From Mucilaginibacter sp. cycad4 (GTDB lineage Bacteria; Bacteroidota; Bacteroidia; Sphingobacteriales; Sphingobacteriaceae), in the NCBI RefSeq assembly GCF_034263275.1, contig NZ_CP139559.1, forward strand, positions 3,038,001-3,102,000: DNA of 64,000 nt, read 5' to 3'. Under the pieces are notes generated by a model, which was not told where the DNA came from, made no database searches, and was given only the letters and a program-made list of their open reading frames with translations. This document shows positions 24,324 to 33,324 of this stretch, one piece after another. The position numbers and the translations under genes are program-made. Every line of letters begins with the position of its first letter. The stretch's first letter is position 1.

Positions 24324-27300
24324 TTAAGCGGAATATTCGTTTTCTAAAACGGCTACATCTTTACCATGGTCACCTGCGTTAGCAGCAAGCGGTTTAGGTT
24401 TGCCACTGATGCGTTCCTGCAAGCCCTGGAATATTACGTATAATACAGGTATGATAAACAAACCTAATAATACACCTGAAACCATCCCGCCCGCTGCACC
24501 GATACTGATTGAGTGGTTACCCTGTGCAGATGGGCCTGTAGCGATACTCATCGGGAACAAACCGAACACAAAGGCCATTGAGGTCATGATGATAGGCCGG
24601 ATCCTGAGCTGAGCAGCTTCAATGGCCGATTGAACAAGCCCATGCCCCGCCTTTCGCCGTTGTACCGCGAACTCTACAATCAGAATGGCGTTCTTGGCGA
24701 GCAAACCAATGAGCATGATTAATGCAACCTGTACATAGATGTTATTTTCGATGCCGGTTAAACCTAATACAATGAACACCCCGAATAAACCTGTAGGTAT
24801 TGAAAGTATTACCGCTAACGGCAGGATATAGCTTTCATACTGTGCTGACAGCAGGAAGTATACGAATACCAAACACAACAGGAAGATCACGGTTGACTGA
24901 CCGCCTGAAGCAATTTCCTCACGGGTTTGGCCGGTGAACTCGTAAGCAAAACCTGTAGGCAATTGCTCTTTAGCTGTTTCTTCTATCGCTTTAATAGCAT
25001 CACCAGAGCTATAACCCGGTTTAGGGATGGCATTGATCTCGATAGAGTTGAACAGGTTATAACGTGAAGCTGTTTCTGAACCATATACACGGGTTAATTT
25101 AACCAGGGTATTAATTGGCACATTCTCGCCTGATTTGTTTTTAACAAACACACGGTCAATTGCTGATGGATCTGTCCTGTCGGCAATATCAGCCTGAACA
25201 ACCACACGGTAGTATTTACCAAAGCGGTTAAAGTCTGATGCCTGCGCGGTACCGAAATAAGCCTGCATGGTTGAAAGTACGTCTTTCACACTTACACCCA
25301 GCTGGTTAGCTTTTTCGTCATCAACCTCTAACTGTAACTGAGGGTAATCAGCTTTGTATGAAGTAAAGGCGAAGGCAACCGCTGGTTTCTGCATCAGCTT
25401 CATGATAAAGTTATTTGCAACACCGCTAAATTTATCCAGCCTGCCGTTGGTTTTATCCTGTAGCATCACGTCAAGCGCTTCCACGTTGCTGAAACCAGGA
25501 ACGGTTGGGAAGCTGAACACGAAGAACGTACCACCTGGTATGCCTGCTAATTTGCCCCTCACAATATTCTGGATAGCATCAATATTTTTAACCTCACCCC
25601 TTTCTTCAGTAGGCTTTAATAACAGGAAGATAACACCTGCCGACGGGCTGCTGGATTGTGTTAAGAAGTTAAAACCAGACAGCGCGGTAACAAATCGTGC
25701 CGATGGCAATGTTTTCAACTGATCTTCAGCCTGTTTAAAGGTTTTGTTAGTCCCTGCTAATGAAGTACCTGATGGTGTATTTACTGCTATCGCCACAAAG
25801 CCCTGATCCTCGGTAGGAATGAAGCCTGTTTTGGTTTTGTTTATCATATAAACAGTAGCAACAACTACTAAGGCGAGCCCTGCCATGCTGATCCATTTAT
25901 TACGGATCAAAACTTTCAGGCCCCCAACATACCTATTGGTCATATAATTGAAGCCACCATTAAAGCCTGCGTAAAATTTCTCCACAAAGCTTTTCTTAGG
26001 AGCGGCGTGGCCATTTTCGCTGTGTTTATTCTTTAAGAATAGTGCAGCCAAAGCCGGACTTAAAGTTAACGCGTTAACAGCCGATATAATAATAGATATA
26101 GCCATGGTTAACGCAAACTGGCGATAGAAAATACCTGTTGAGCCTGTCATGAAGCTCACCGGTAAAAATACCGCCGCCATAACCAGCGTAATAGATATAA
26201 TCGCGCCGGTAATTTCGTGCATAGCCTCAGTAGTCGCCGCTTTAGGTGTTAAGCTTGGATCGTGCTCCATTTTGGCATGCACCGCCTCCACCACCACAAT
26301 AGCATCATCCACCACGATACCGATAGCCAGCACTAACGCAAACAGCGTTAACAAGTTAACCGAGAAACCAAACAGGTTCATGAAGAAGAACGTACCGATA
26401 ATAGCAACCGGAACCGCAATCGCCGGGATCAGGGTCGACCTGAAATCCTGCAGGAAGACGAATACTACGATAAAAACGAGGATGAAGGCCTCAACCAATG
26501 TATGCTCAACCTGGTTGATAGATTCATCAAGGTCGGTTTTGGTACGATAGAACTGGTTGTATTTGATACCAACAGGGAAATCTTTTGATAGTTTCACCAT
26601 CAGGTTGTCAATCGCGATCTGAATTTCGTTGGCGTTTGAACCTGATAGCTGTATAATACCAACGATGATACCGTCGTGACCGTTCAGGTTACTTACGCTA
26701 TTATAAGAGTAAGCACCCAATTCAACACGGGCCACATCTTTTAAACGTAATACAGAACCATCTGCATTTGCGCGGATAGCAATGTTCTGATACTCTTCTG
26801 GTTTGGTAAGCTTGCCTTTATATTTAATTACGTATTCAAATGCTTCGTTGCTGCGCTCACCAAATTTACCCGGCGCTGCTTCAAGGTTTTTGTCCTGAAT
26901 AGCGGCGGTTACTTCGGCAGGTGTAACATTGTATGCTGCCATTTGGGTAGGATTTAACCAAACACGCATTGAATAATCCTTTATGCCACCAAAGATACTG
27001 GCAGAACCCACGCCCGGAATACGTTTAATTTCCGGAACGATATTGATTTGTGCGTAGTTGGCCACAAAGGTTTGATCGTATTTTTTAGGGTCTTCAGAGT
27101 AGATGGCCATAGCACCGATAAAGCTGTTTTGCTGTTTGGTAGTTGTAATACCATATTGCAAAACCTCGGCTGGCAACTGGCTTGAAGCCTGTGAAACACG
27201 GTTTTGAACGTTTACCGCTGCCTGATCGGGGTTAGTGCCCTGTTTAAAGTAAACGGTGATACCCAATGTACCGTCGTTACTGGCGGTAGAGGTCATATAG

Positions 27301-27527
27301 GTCATATTTTCCACACCGTTAATGGCTTCTTCTAACGAAGGCGTAACGGAACGTAAAATAGTTTCGGCATTGGCGCCCGGATACACAGCAGATACCAATA
27401 CTGACGGAGGGGCAATATTAGGAAACCGCTCTAAGGGCAGTTTTGTTAAACCAAGTACACCCACTATCACCAACAATATGGAGATAACAGTTGAGAGTAC
27501 CGGTCTTTCTATAAATTTCTGAAACAT
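24324..27527 (-). CDS. RND multidrug efflux permease, HAE1 (AcrB/MexB) family
   Basis: A 1067-residue inner-membrane proton antiporter. It begins MFQKFIERPVLSTVISILLV and has twelve membrane segments in two sets with large periplasmic loops. Transmembrane helix 4 carries the proton-relay pair in AIGIVVDDAIVVVEAV. Typical length for AcrB homologues. Together with the adaptor gene upstream and the TolC-family gene downstream it makes one tripartite pump for hydrophobic or amphiphilic compounds. The C-terminal cytoplasmic tail (KPKPLAANAGDHGKD) is variable in the family. Confidence 0.96.
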   Translation of the reverse strand: MFQKFIERPVLSTVISILLVIVGVLGLTKLPLERFPNIAPPSVLVSAVYPGANAETILRSVTPSLEEAINGVENMTYMTSTASNDGTLGITVYFKQGTNPDQAAVNVQNRVSQASSQLPAEVLQYGITTTKQQNSFIGAMAIYSEDPKKYDQTFVANYAQINIVPEIKRIPGVGSASIFGGIKDYSMRVWLNPTQMAAYNVTPAEVTAAIQDKNLEAAPGKFGERSNEAFEYVIKYKGKLTKPEEYQNIAIRANADGSVLRLKDVARVELGAYSYNSVSNLNGHDGIIVGIIQLSGSNANEIQIAIDNLMVKLSKDFPVGIKYNQFYRTKTDLDESINQVEHTLVEAFILVFIVVFVFLQDFRSTLIPAIAVPVAIIGTFFFMNLFGFSVNLLTLFALVLAIGIVVDDAIVVVEAVHAKMEHDPSLTPKAATTEAMHEITGAIISITLVMAAVFLPVSFMTGSTGIFYRQFALTMAISIIISAVNALTLSPALAALFLKNKHSENGHAAPKKSFVEKFYAGFNGGFNYMTNRYVGGLKVLIRNKWISMAGLALVVVATVYMINKTKTGFIPTEDQGFVAIAVNTPSGTSLAGTNKTFKQAEDQLKTLPSARFVTALSGFNFLTQSSSPSAGVIFLLLKPTEERGEVKNIDAIQNIVRGKLAGIPGGTFFVFSFPTVPGFSNVEALDVMLQDKTNGRLDKFSGVANNFIMKLMQKPAVAFAFTSYKADYPQLQLEVDDEKANQLGVSVKDVLSTMQAYFGTAQASDFNRFGKYYRVVVQADIADRTDPSAIDRVFVKNKSGENVPINTLVKLTRVYGSETASRYNLFNSIEINAIPKPGYSSGDAIKAIEETAKEQLPTGFAYEFTGQTREEIASGGQSTVIFLLCLVFVYFLLSAQYESYILPLAVILSIPTGLFGVFIVLGLTGIENNIYVQVALIMLIGLLAKNAILIVEFAVQRRKAGHGLVQSAIEAAQLRIRPIIMTSMAFVFGLFPMSIATGPSAQGNHSISIGAAGGMVSGVLLGLFIIPVLYVIFQGLQERISGKPKPLAANAGDHGKDVAVLENEYSA

Positions 27528-27551
27528 GACTTTAAAGTTTAAGTATATGTA

Positions 27552-28697
27552 TTATTTCTTAACTACAACGGCTACTTTATCTGCAGCCTTTTGAGGCTGG
27601 ATAACCATACCTTCCTGTAATTTATCAATGCCCTCTAACACGATTTGGTCGCCTGCTTTAATAGCTTCTTTATCTTTAACCAGGTAGTGATCACCCGATT
27701 TACCAACTATGTCGATAGGTTGTTTTTTAACTTTGCTGCTATCGCCAACTACAAATACGAATACTTTATCCTGCATTTCGATAGTTGAAGCTTCCGGAAC
27801 AATCAAGGCATCTTTATGGCTCAGGCTTAAGCGGATTTTACCGGTATTACCAGAGCGTAAGAGACCGTCGGGGTTTGAGAAGTTTGCCCTTAGTGTGATA
27901 GCGCCGGTGTTTTTATCAAACTGGCCGTCTACAATATCAATTTTACCTTGTTTAGCATATTCTTTATTATCAGCTAACAATAATGATACTGATGGTACAT
28001 TTTTCAATTTATCTTTCAGGTTAGCGCCGGGATATTGTTCTTTAAAGGCAACAAAATCTTTTTCGCCCAATGAAAAGTAAACGTGTACATCATGAACATC
28101 TGATAATTGAGTTAGTGGAGCAACATCTGCAGGGGCAACCAGGCTACCTTGTTTCTTAGCAAGCAGACCGATATAACCGCTTACAGGAGCTTTTATTAAG
28201 GTGTAACCTAAATTGATCTGCGCGGTAGCTACATTAGCTTTAGCCGATTCGATATTGGCTTTCGCTACATCAGCTGCCGCCTTAGCTGTTTTTAGCTGGT
28301 AGTCAGAAACTACTTTATTAGCTACAAGCGGAGTTAATTTTTCAACTTCCAATTGCGCATTTACCTGTGCTGCTTCGGCCGCGTGTAAGCTTGCTAAAGC
28401 GTTATTTAAAGCTGCGCGGTATGGTTGTTCGTTAATTTTAAATATAGGCTGACCGGCAGATACGAAAGCGCCTTCGTCAACAAATACTTTATCTAAAGTA
28501 CCGCTTACCTGTGGCCTGATCTCTACGTTAACAGCACCTTCAATTGAAGCCGGATATTCCTGGTAAGTAGTTTCGGTACCTGATACTATAGTAGCAACCG
28601 GTAAGGCCGGCGGTGGTGGTGCTGTTGGAGCCTGCGGTGCAGATGAACATCCGTATAATGTTAAAGCTGCAACTGCTGCTAAAAGGAGTGTTTTCAT
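27552..28697 (-). CDS. RND efflux periplasmic adaptor (membrane fusion protein) lipoprotein
   Basis: 381 residues from the ATG at 28695-28697. That start gives a lipoprotein signal (MKTLLLAAVAALTLYGC); the open frame extends 50 codons upstream but that part does not look coding. Features: Pro-rich linker, barrel-sandwich hybrid domain (GAVNVEIRPQVSGTLDKVFV and TLIKAPVSGYIGLLAKKQG), an alpha-helical hairpin between them, a beta-barrel and a membrane-proximal domain. It couples the RND permease to the outer-membrane channel. First gene of the operon. Confidence 0.92.
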   Translation of the reverse strand: MKTLLLAAVAALTLYGCSSAPQAPTAPPPPALPVATIVSGTETTYQEYPASIEGAVNVEIRPQVSGTLDKVFVDEGAFVSAGQPIFKINEQPYRAALNNALASLHAAEAAQVNAQLEVEKLTPLVANKVVSDYQLKTAKAAADVAKANIESAKANVATAQINLGYTLIKAPVSGYIGLLAKKQGSLVAPADVAPLTQLSDVHDVHVYFSLGEKDFVAFKEQYPGANLKDKLKNVPSVSLLLADNKEYAKQGKIDIVDGQFDKNTGAITLRANFSNPDGLLRSGNTGKIRLSLSHKDALIVPEASTIEMQDKVFVFVVGDSSKVKKQPIDIVGKSGDHYLVKDKEAIKAGDQIVLEGIDKLQEGMVIQPQKAADKVAVVVKK

Positions 28698-28877
28698 GAG
28701 TGATGATTTTAAGAGTGGTGAATGAATAGGATTAGAAAAAGCCGTTGGGCTTGTGATATATGATGATTTGATTGTTTTCATTGTTTTACTGTTGCCTACT
28801 GTTTTCAATTGAGATGCCAATTTTATATTTAACTGCATATCAATCATTTATAATAATAGAATTTAATTTAAAGTACC

Positions 28878-28915
28878 TTATATCGTGATATTCACGATTT
28901 TTCATCACGATATAA
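28878..28915. promoter_or_regulatory. Perfect 12-bp inverted repeat upstream of the efflux operon
   Basis: TTATATCGTGAT (28878-28889) and ATCACGATATAA (28904-28915) are exact inverted copies, 14 bases apart. A further CACGAT half-site (28893-28898) lies between them. It could be an operator for a second regulator or a stem in the leader RNA. Confidence 0.65.
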
Positions 28916-28963
28916 CAAAACGATGTGCGCTAATTACAGCATCTGCATAAATTAGATGTTACA

Positions 28964-28993
28964 ACACCGTTAAATCGTTTAACACTGTTAAAT
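28964..28993. promoter_or_regulatory. Putative TetR operator, efflux side
   Basis: The 30 bases match the site in front of the TetR gene (29725-29754) at 24 of 30 positions, with the common core TTAAATC-n-TTTAACA-n-TGTTAA. The TTAACA-n-TGTTAA part is palindromic. Confidence 0.7.
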
Positions 28994-29066
28994 AGATTAC
29001 GAGGGTTGTGAGTGAGCTTTTTCATTGTATTAAGAGTTTGTTTTAAAAAGTGCTTAACAATTACCT

Positions 29067-29093
29067 AACACTGTAAGGTAATTTAACAGTGTT
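29067..29093. promoter_or_regulatory. Third operator-like inverted repeat
   Basis: AACACTGT (29067-29074) and ACAGTGTT (29086-29093) are exact inverted copies of the same ACAGTGTT half-site seen in the other two sites, just downstream of the TetR stop codon. Confidence 0.5.
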
Positions 29094-29114
29094 GTTTTCA
29101 AGTCACAGAAAAAT

Positions 29115-29717
29115 TTAATCTTTCATCGACCTGATGATACCGCCTATGGTATCTTTCAAAACCTGGCGGTTAACTTCGTCAGAGAATCCCCTGCTCAGTA
29201 AGTTGATGGATACCAGCCCGTGCACAACCGACCAAAAGGTATAGTATTTGGTGCAGATCATTTCGTCGTTTATATCCTTTATATCCATCAGTTGCATAAT
29301 AGCCTCGCTAACCATAGTGGTAGGGAGCTGGGCTTCGGGCATTGATTTTACCAGTTCGCAGCAACAGTTCATCTGTACGCCAAACATAACCTGGTAAAGC
29401 TCCTTATTTTCAAAAGCAAAGTTCCAGTAAGCAAGCCACATGGCTTCCAATTGCTTTTCGGGCAGTCGGTGCTTTTCTTTGGCTTCCTCCATGTCCTTTG
29501 CTAATATTAAATAGCCCTTGCGGGTAAGTTCCATTAGTATAGCATCCTTATTTGCAAAGTATTCATATATAATGGGCGCGGTGTATTCAATTACATCGGC
29601 AATCTTACGCATGCTTAAAGCCTGCCAGCCTTCATGCTTAACTATGTGGAGCGCGGCATCCAGGATATTAACCCGGGTTTCCTCTTTTAAGCGCTGGATT
29701 CGTTCTTTACTTGCCAT
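29115..29717 (-). CDS. TetR/AcrR family transcriptional regulator
   Basis: A 200-residue repressor. The N-terminal helix-turn-helix is at about 27-55 (LSMRKIADVIEYTAPIIYEYF with FANKDAILMEL), preceded by ARVNILDAALHIVKHEGW-type residues. The rest is an alpha-helical ligand-binding domain with a WSVVHGLVSINLLSRGF segment near the end. It most likely represses the adjacent RND efflux operon and itself, because related palindromes lie in front of both. The inducer is unknown. Confidence 0.92.
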   Translation of the reverse strand: MASKERIQRLKEETRVNILDAALHIVKHEGWQALSMRKIADVIEYTAPIIYEYFANKDAILMELTRKGYLILAKDMEEAKEKHRLPEKQLEAMWLAYWNFAFENKELYQVMFGVQMNCCCELVKSMPEAQLPTTMVSEAIMQLMDIKDINDEMICTKYYTFWSVVHGLVSINLLSRGFSDEVNRQVLKDTIGGIIRSMKD

Positions 29718-29724
29718 TTTGATT

Positions 29725-29754
29725 ACACTATTAAATCATTTAACAGTGTTAAGC
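29725..29754. promoter_or_regulatory. Putative TetR operator in front of the regulator gene
   Basis: Starts eight bases upstream of the TetR ATG and matches the site at 28964-28993 in 24 of 30 positions, including TTTAACAGTGTTAA. Position fits autorepression. Confidence 0.7.
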
Positions 29755-29858
29755 AAAAGTATAACGGTTTTCAGGATTATTTACCATCCCTTTGTAAAAA
29801 ACGTTTCATCCAATTGTCACGGATTAAACCTTTTGAGGCAAATCCGGTCGATACACGC

Positions 29859-30374
29859 TTATTTCTTTACCAGGTAAACCAATTGCCCAATATGATAACC
29901 CTGGTGTACAGTACGATTAATTAGGATATTTAATCTGTTACGGTGCGGCTCTTTTGCAAAATCATCTGCTGCAATGGCGCTATGCGGCTTAAACCAGTCT
30001 TCGGGTTGCATAGCATTCATTCTTTCGGTCAAAACCTCATTAACTTTAGCCCAATATTGCTTAAGCTCGGCTAATGAAGGTTTATCCAGACCAGAATTTT
30101 CAGGGCTTTTAACAAAAATTTGATCGAGCTGGGGATAGAGCCTTTCGCCCAGGCCTAAATAGGTAAACATTCCGTCGCTAACAGCAGTGAGATGGCCAAG
30201 CAGGTAAACACCGGTGTTTCGGCCGGGAGCTGTTTCCGCAGTAATCGCATCGTCAGTAAGCTTATCAAGCAAACCATTTAAACGGCTGTTTTGCAGTTCC
30301 CAGTTGGAGACTACCATTTTGATAAATAATTCTGTCGACGGTTGTATGCTGGTTTCGGTAATGTTTGTGCTCAT
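29859..30374 (-). CDS. DinB-family (DfsB-like) protein
   Basis: 171 residues from the ATG at 30372-30374; a longer in-frame start at 30467 would lie upstream of a TAGTTTTG promoter-like box at 30465-30472. The protein is a four-helix DinB fold: WELQNSRLNGLLDKLTDD, YLLGHLTAVSDGMF and the C-terminal TVHQGYHIGQLVYL provide the three His metal ligands. Family members are metal-dependent thiol transferases or of unknown function. It follows the MFS gene on the same strand. Confidence 0.85.
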   Translation of the reverse strand: MSTNITETSIQPSTELFIKMVVSNWELQNSRLNGLLDKLTDDAITAETAPGRNTGVYLLGHLTAVSDGMFTYLGLGERLYPQLDQIFVKSPENSGLDKPSLAELKQYWAKVNEVLTERMNAMQPEDWFKPHSAIAADDFAKEPHRNRLNILINRTVHQGYHIGQLVYLVKK

Positions 30375-30469
30375 TTTTTGCAGATGTAATATCAAACCAG
30401 TCGATTTGATGACACAATTATAAGCTAAAACGGGGCTGACGTAAATACTAACCAGCTTATTTGACAAAA

Positions 30470-31630
30470 CTATGATACCACGGGCTCATCTTCAATTTTG
30501 CTCACCAGCCATATCATCATGGCAGCAAAAGCGGCAACAACAAAAAAAGCTATTTGCAGGTTGGCTGCCTGGGCAATAAAGCCAACTATCGGCGGTACTA
30601 TAACAAAGCCCAGGTAACCTACTGTTGATATGGCAGCCAGGGCCTGGCTGCTGTTCATTGTTTTTGATTTACCTGCCATGCTAAATATCAGCGGCACTAT
30701 ACATGACACCCCCATGCCTATCATGGCATAGCCCAAATAAACAGTTAAAGTATAAGGTAAAAACACGGATACCAACAGGCCAGCCAAAACCAGCGCGCTG
30801 CTATAAGTTAACACCTTTTTAATGCCGATGGCCGATACTACCCTATCGCCCGCAAAACGCCCAATGGTCATGGTAACCATGTAAACTACAAAACCTGCTT
30901 CAGCAAATGATTTGGTGGCATGTACTACTTTTTCAAAATAAACACCGCTCCAATCGTATAACGTGTTTTCACAGGCCATTGAAGCGAAACATATTAAGGA
31001 AAATTTAAGCAGGTGTTTATCAGGCATGGAAAACACCGATTTATTAGGTGTTTCGGCAGGCTGATAATCATATGTTGAGGGATAAAATATTGCCGAGAGG
31101 ATCAGCATCGCAATCCCCACACCTAATAGATGGTATGAAGGCGCTACGTTGAACAATACCATCAAATAACCCACCGCGGCTCCGCCAAAACCTGCCAGGC
31201 TCCAGATGCCGTGAAAAGTTACCATGATCGATTTATCGTACAAAGCCTGGATCCCTACAGCCTGCGAGTTCATGGACAAGCCCAGTATATTACGTGTTGA
31301 TCCGACAAAGAATAAAACCACTATCAGCTGCCACATGTAAGCCATAAAGCCCGGCAGGCAAAGTACAAGGCTAAAAGCCAGCGCACCAATCAGCATCATT
31401 GTACGGCTGCTGAAATGTTTAATCATTTTAGCTGTTAAAGGCATGGTAAGCATCAGGCCAACAGGCATAGCAAACAGCACAACCCCTAACTGGGCTTCAT
31501 TTAAATTAAGCTGATGTTTTATGGATGGAATACGTGAGGCCCATGAAGAATAACCGAAGCCCGAAACGAAGAAGAAGACACTGTTGGCAATCCGCATTTT
31601 TGATTTGCCCGCAGCCGTTAGCTGATCCAT
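30470..31630 (-). CDS. MFS transporter (YbjJ-like)
   Basis: A 386-residue inner-membrane protein with twelve predicted membrane segments. The opening RIANSVFFFVSGFGYSSWAS and RIPSIKHQLNLNEAQLG resembles the YbjJ group of the major facilitator superfamily; VVLFAMPVGLMLTMPLTAKM is helix 2. The substrate is not known. No sugar or drug resistance gene accompanies it, apart from the TetR/RND genes downstream. Confidence 0.87.
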   Translation of the reverse strand: MDQLTAAGKSKMRIANSVFFFVSGFGYSSWASRIPSIKHQLNLNEAQLGVVLFAMPVGLMLTMPLTAKMIKHFSSRTMMLIGALAFSLVLCLPGFMAYMWQLIVVLFFVGSTRNILGLSMNSQAVGIQALYDKSIMVTFHGIWSLAGFGGAAVGYLMVLFNVAPSYHLLGVGIAMLILSAIFYPSTYDYQPAETPNKSVFSMPDKHLLKFSLICFASMACENTLYDWSGVYFEKVVHATKSFAEAGFVVYMVTMTIGRFAGDRVVSAIGIKKVLTYSSALVLAGLLVSVFLPYTLTVYLGYAMIGMGVSCIVPLIFSMAGKSKTMNSSQALAAISTVGYLGFVIVPPIVGFIAQAANLQIAFFVVAAFAAMMIWLVSKIEDEPVVS

Positions 31631-31980
31631 ACTTAATAATTGAGCGCAAATTTAGCTATAATTTGTAAGCACAGCTGCCGCTATTTACAATTAAATGCGG
31701 CTACATACATGGCTGAAGCTCGCTGCAGGGCTGATTGTTTTGCGCTGCCTTATGAAAAACTTTATTAAAGCCTTGTTGCATGTAAGTTAACCCCAGATTT
31801 AATACCTGCAACGGCGTAGTGTCCGGCAGGGTGAGTGATATGAGGTGTGATATGAGCTTCATAATTACATTATCGTTTCCGGCTGCAAAATTGCTACAAT
31901 AGTTTCGAAAAAAATTGACCTGGATTAATAACTGACTTTAGGGAGATAATTGATATTAAGTATGATAAACATCTGACAAT

Positions 31981-32082
31981 CAACCCCACCTAAATCCTCT
32001 CCAAAGGAGAGGACTTTAAAAATCCGCCTTTGAAATTTTTAAAACCCCTCTCTTCTGGAGAGGGGTTTGGGGAGAGGCCGGC
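31981..32082. repeat. Paired-hairpin intergenic repeat
   Basis: Starts with CAACCCCACCTAAATCC and a CCTCTCC-AAA-GGAGAGG hairpin, then a second hairpin with ACCCCTCTC and GAGAGGGGTTTGGGG. The two halves are roughly inverted copies of each other, so the whole is an imperfect palindrome of about 100 bases. I recall similar elements in other Bacteroidota intergenic regions. Confidence 0.6.
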
Positions 32083-32106
32083 TCATCCAATTGCAATATT
32101 GAGGCG

Positions 32107-32142
32107 TTTGTTTGTAAGCCCGTTTTTTTAGCTTTACTTTTG
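32107..32142 (+). promoter_or_regulatory. Complete Bacteroidota promoter for the DAC-like gene
   Basis: TTTG at 32111-32114 is followed after 20 bases by TACTTTTG at 32135-32142, the ideal spacing for -33 TTTG and -7 TAnnTTTG. Transcription would begin near 32149, only a few bases before the ATG at 32157. Confidence 0.75.
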
Positions 32143-32156
32143 AGATAAGTATTTAA

Positions 32157-33323
32157 ATGAAAGACACCACCAAAACTTTGAGTTCAGGACCTACATATAA
32201 AGCAGCCGGTAAAGTAGCAACCATTATCGAAAGGCATTTCAGGCATTTTCACGCCAAAGCCCTCGCCGATAACGATGAGATAGACCTTGCGCCTACCCCC
32301 AGCTGTACCACTATCGAATCACTTATCGATATCTCATTTTGGGCAAGCTTGCGCCGGGAAGAGGGATTTTCACCAAAATTCACTCTGGCTTTTTTACCGC
32401 CGGAAGCCGCCGGTCAGCCGTTATTGTTTGGTGGCAAAATTAAACTCGCGCCTAATATCCTGACCAAATTTGCTTCGGCAGTACAACAGCCGGGCATCCA
32501 TTTAGGCATCTGGATTGAAGATGATGAACTATACATCTGGGGGACCACCCTGGCCATACCGGCTTACTGTTTTGTGCTGGAAGTAATTGAACCCGGATTA
32601 TTAGTGATCAAACATCGCCGTATAGAGGGTTTTGGCAAATTTGTAAACATAGCCATATTAAAAGGCGACGATATCAAAGTAGTTGACGAGCATGGCTCCA
32701 GCATTTCTGACTGCCCTAATGTGCTTTCGGCCATGCTTGATTTTACTTTACCATCCCTATGGAATGATCCGGTAAACGTATTAGTTCAACTGGCAACCTC
32801 CATGCAAGCCCACAAACGTGGCGGCATCTTATTAGTTGTCCCCTCCGGAAGCGAAGAATGGCGCGAATCCATCATCACCCCGATCTCTTACCCTGTCGAT
32901 CCTCCGTTTTCAGGCCTTACCGATCTGATGATTCATGAAGGTATCGACAGATACCATACCTCATGGCAGGAAAAAATGCGCCGTGCGGTTGATACCATAG
33001 GCGGATTAACCTCGATAGACGGCGCTACGCTAATAAATGATAAACACGAGCTGCTGGCTTTCGGCGCCAAAATAGGCCGCTCAGAAAAAAGCACGCCTGT
33101 CGAAGAGATCGTAGTGACCGAACCAATAGTAGGCTGTTCAACCCGGGTAATCCACCCGGCGCAAAACGGAGGTACAAGGCATTTAGCGGCGGCACAGTTC
33201 GTTTTTGATCAAAAGGACGCTTTAGCTCTGGTAGCCTCACAGGATGGCCGGTTTACGGTATTTGCATGGTCGCCGGTTGTCGGCATGGTGCATGCTCACC
33301 AGATTGATATATTGTTGTTGTGA
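32157..33323 (+). CDS. DAC/DisA_N-like (diadenylate cyclase-type) domain protein with N-terminal sensor-like region
   Basis: A 388-residue cytoplasmic-looking protein. The C-terminal part (about 265-388) resembles the DisA_N diadenylate cyclase fold: Asp288-Gly-Ala290 in SIDGATLIND matches the DGA motif, and Gly339-Thr-Arg-His342 in GGTRHLAAAQF matches GTRHRAA. The downstream SEE motif of active cyclases appears here as SQD (361-363) in VASQDGRFTVFAW, and the R of RHR is Leu. The region 50-230 is a separate alpha/beta domain. I recall N-terminal sensor modules called DACNV in such proteins, which may be the correct family name, but that is from memory. It may make or bind c-di-AMP-like nucleotides. 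No phosphodiesterase is nearby. Confidence 0.65.
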   Translation: MKDTTKTLSSGPTYKAAGKVATIIERHFRHFHAKALADNDEIDLAPTPSCTTIESLIDISFWASLRREEGFSPKFTLAFLPPEAAGQPLLFGGKIKLAPNILTKFASAVQQPGIHLGIWIEDDELYIWGTTLAIPAYCFVLEVIEPGLLVIKHRRIEGFGKFVNIAILKGDDIKVVDEHGSSISDCPNVLSAMLDFTLPSLWNDPVNVLVQLATSMQAHKRGGILLVVPSGSEEWRESIITPISYPVDPPFSGLTDLMIHEGIDRYHTSWQEKMRRAVDTIGGLTSIDGATLINDKHELLAFGAKIGRSEKSTPVEEIVVTEPIVGCSTRVIHPAQNGGTRHLAAAQFVFDQKDALALVASQDGRFTVFAWSPVVGMVHAHQIDILLL

Positions 33324-33324
33324 G

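Larger units (their letters stand above)
28698..29114. other. Control region of the efflux operon
   Basis: 417 bases upstream of the adaptor gene and downstream of the TetR gene. It holds a 12-bp inverted repeat (28878-28915) and two TetR-type operator-like sites (28964-28993 and 29067-29093), described separately. No other gene is seen. Confidence 0.7.
31631..32156. other. 526-base intergenic stretch with a paired-hairpin repeat
   Basis: Contains the repeat at 31981-32082 and the promoter of the DAC-like gene near 32107-32142. Elsewhere no gene or structure can be supported. Confidence 0.5.

Noticed and set aside
26149..26550. 133-codon open frame on the plus strand inside the RND permease gene
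   Set aside because: Antisense shadow of a strongly conserved gene; residue composition is that of a reverse frame.
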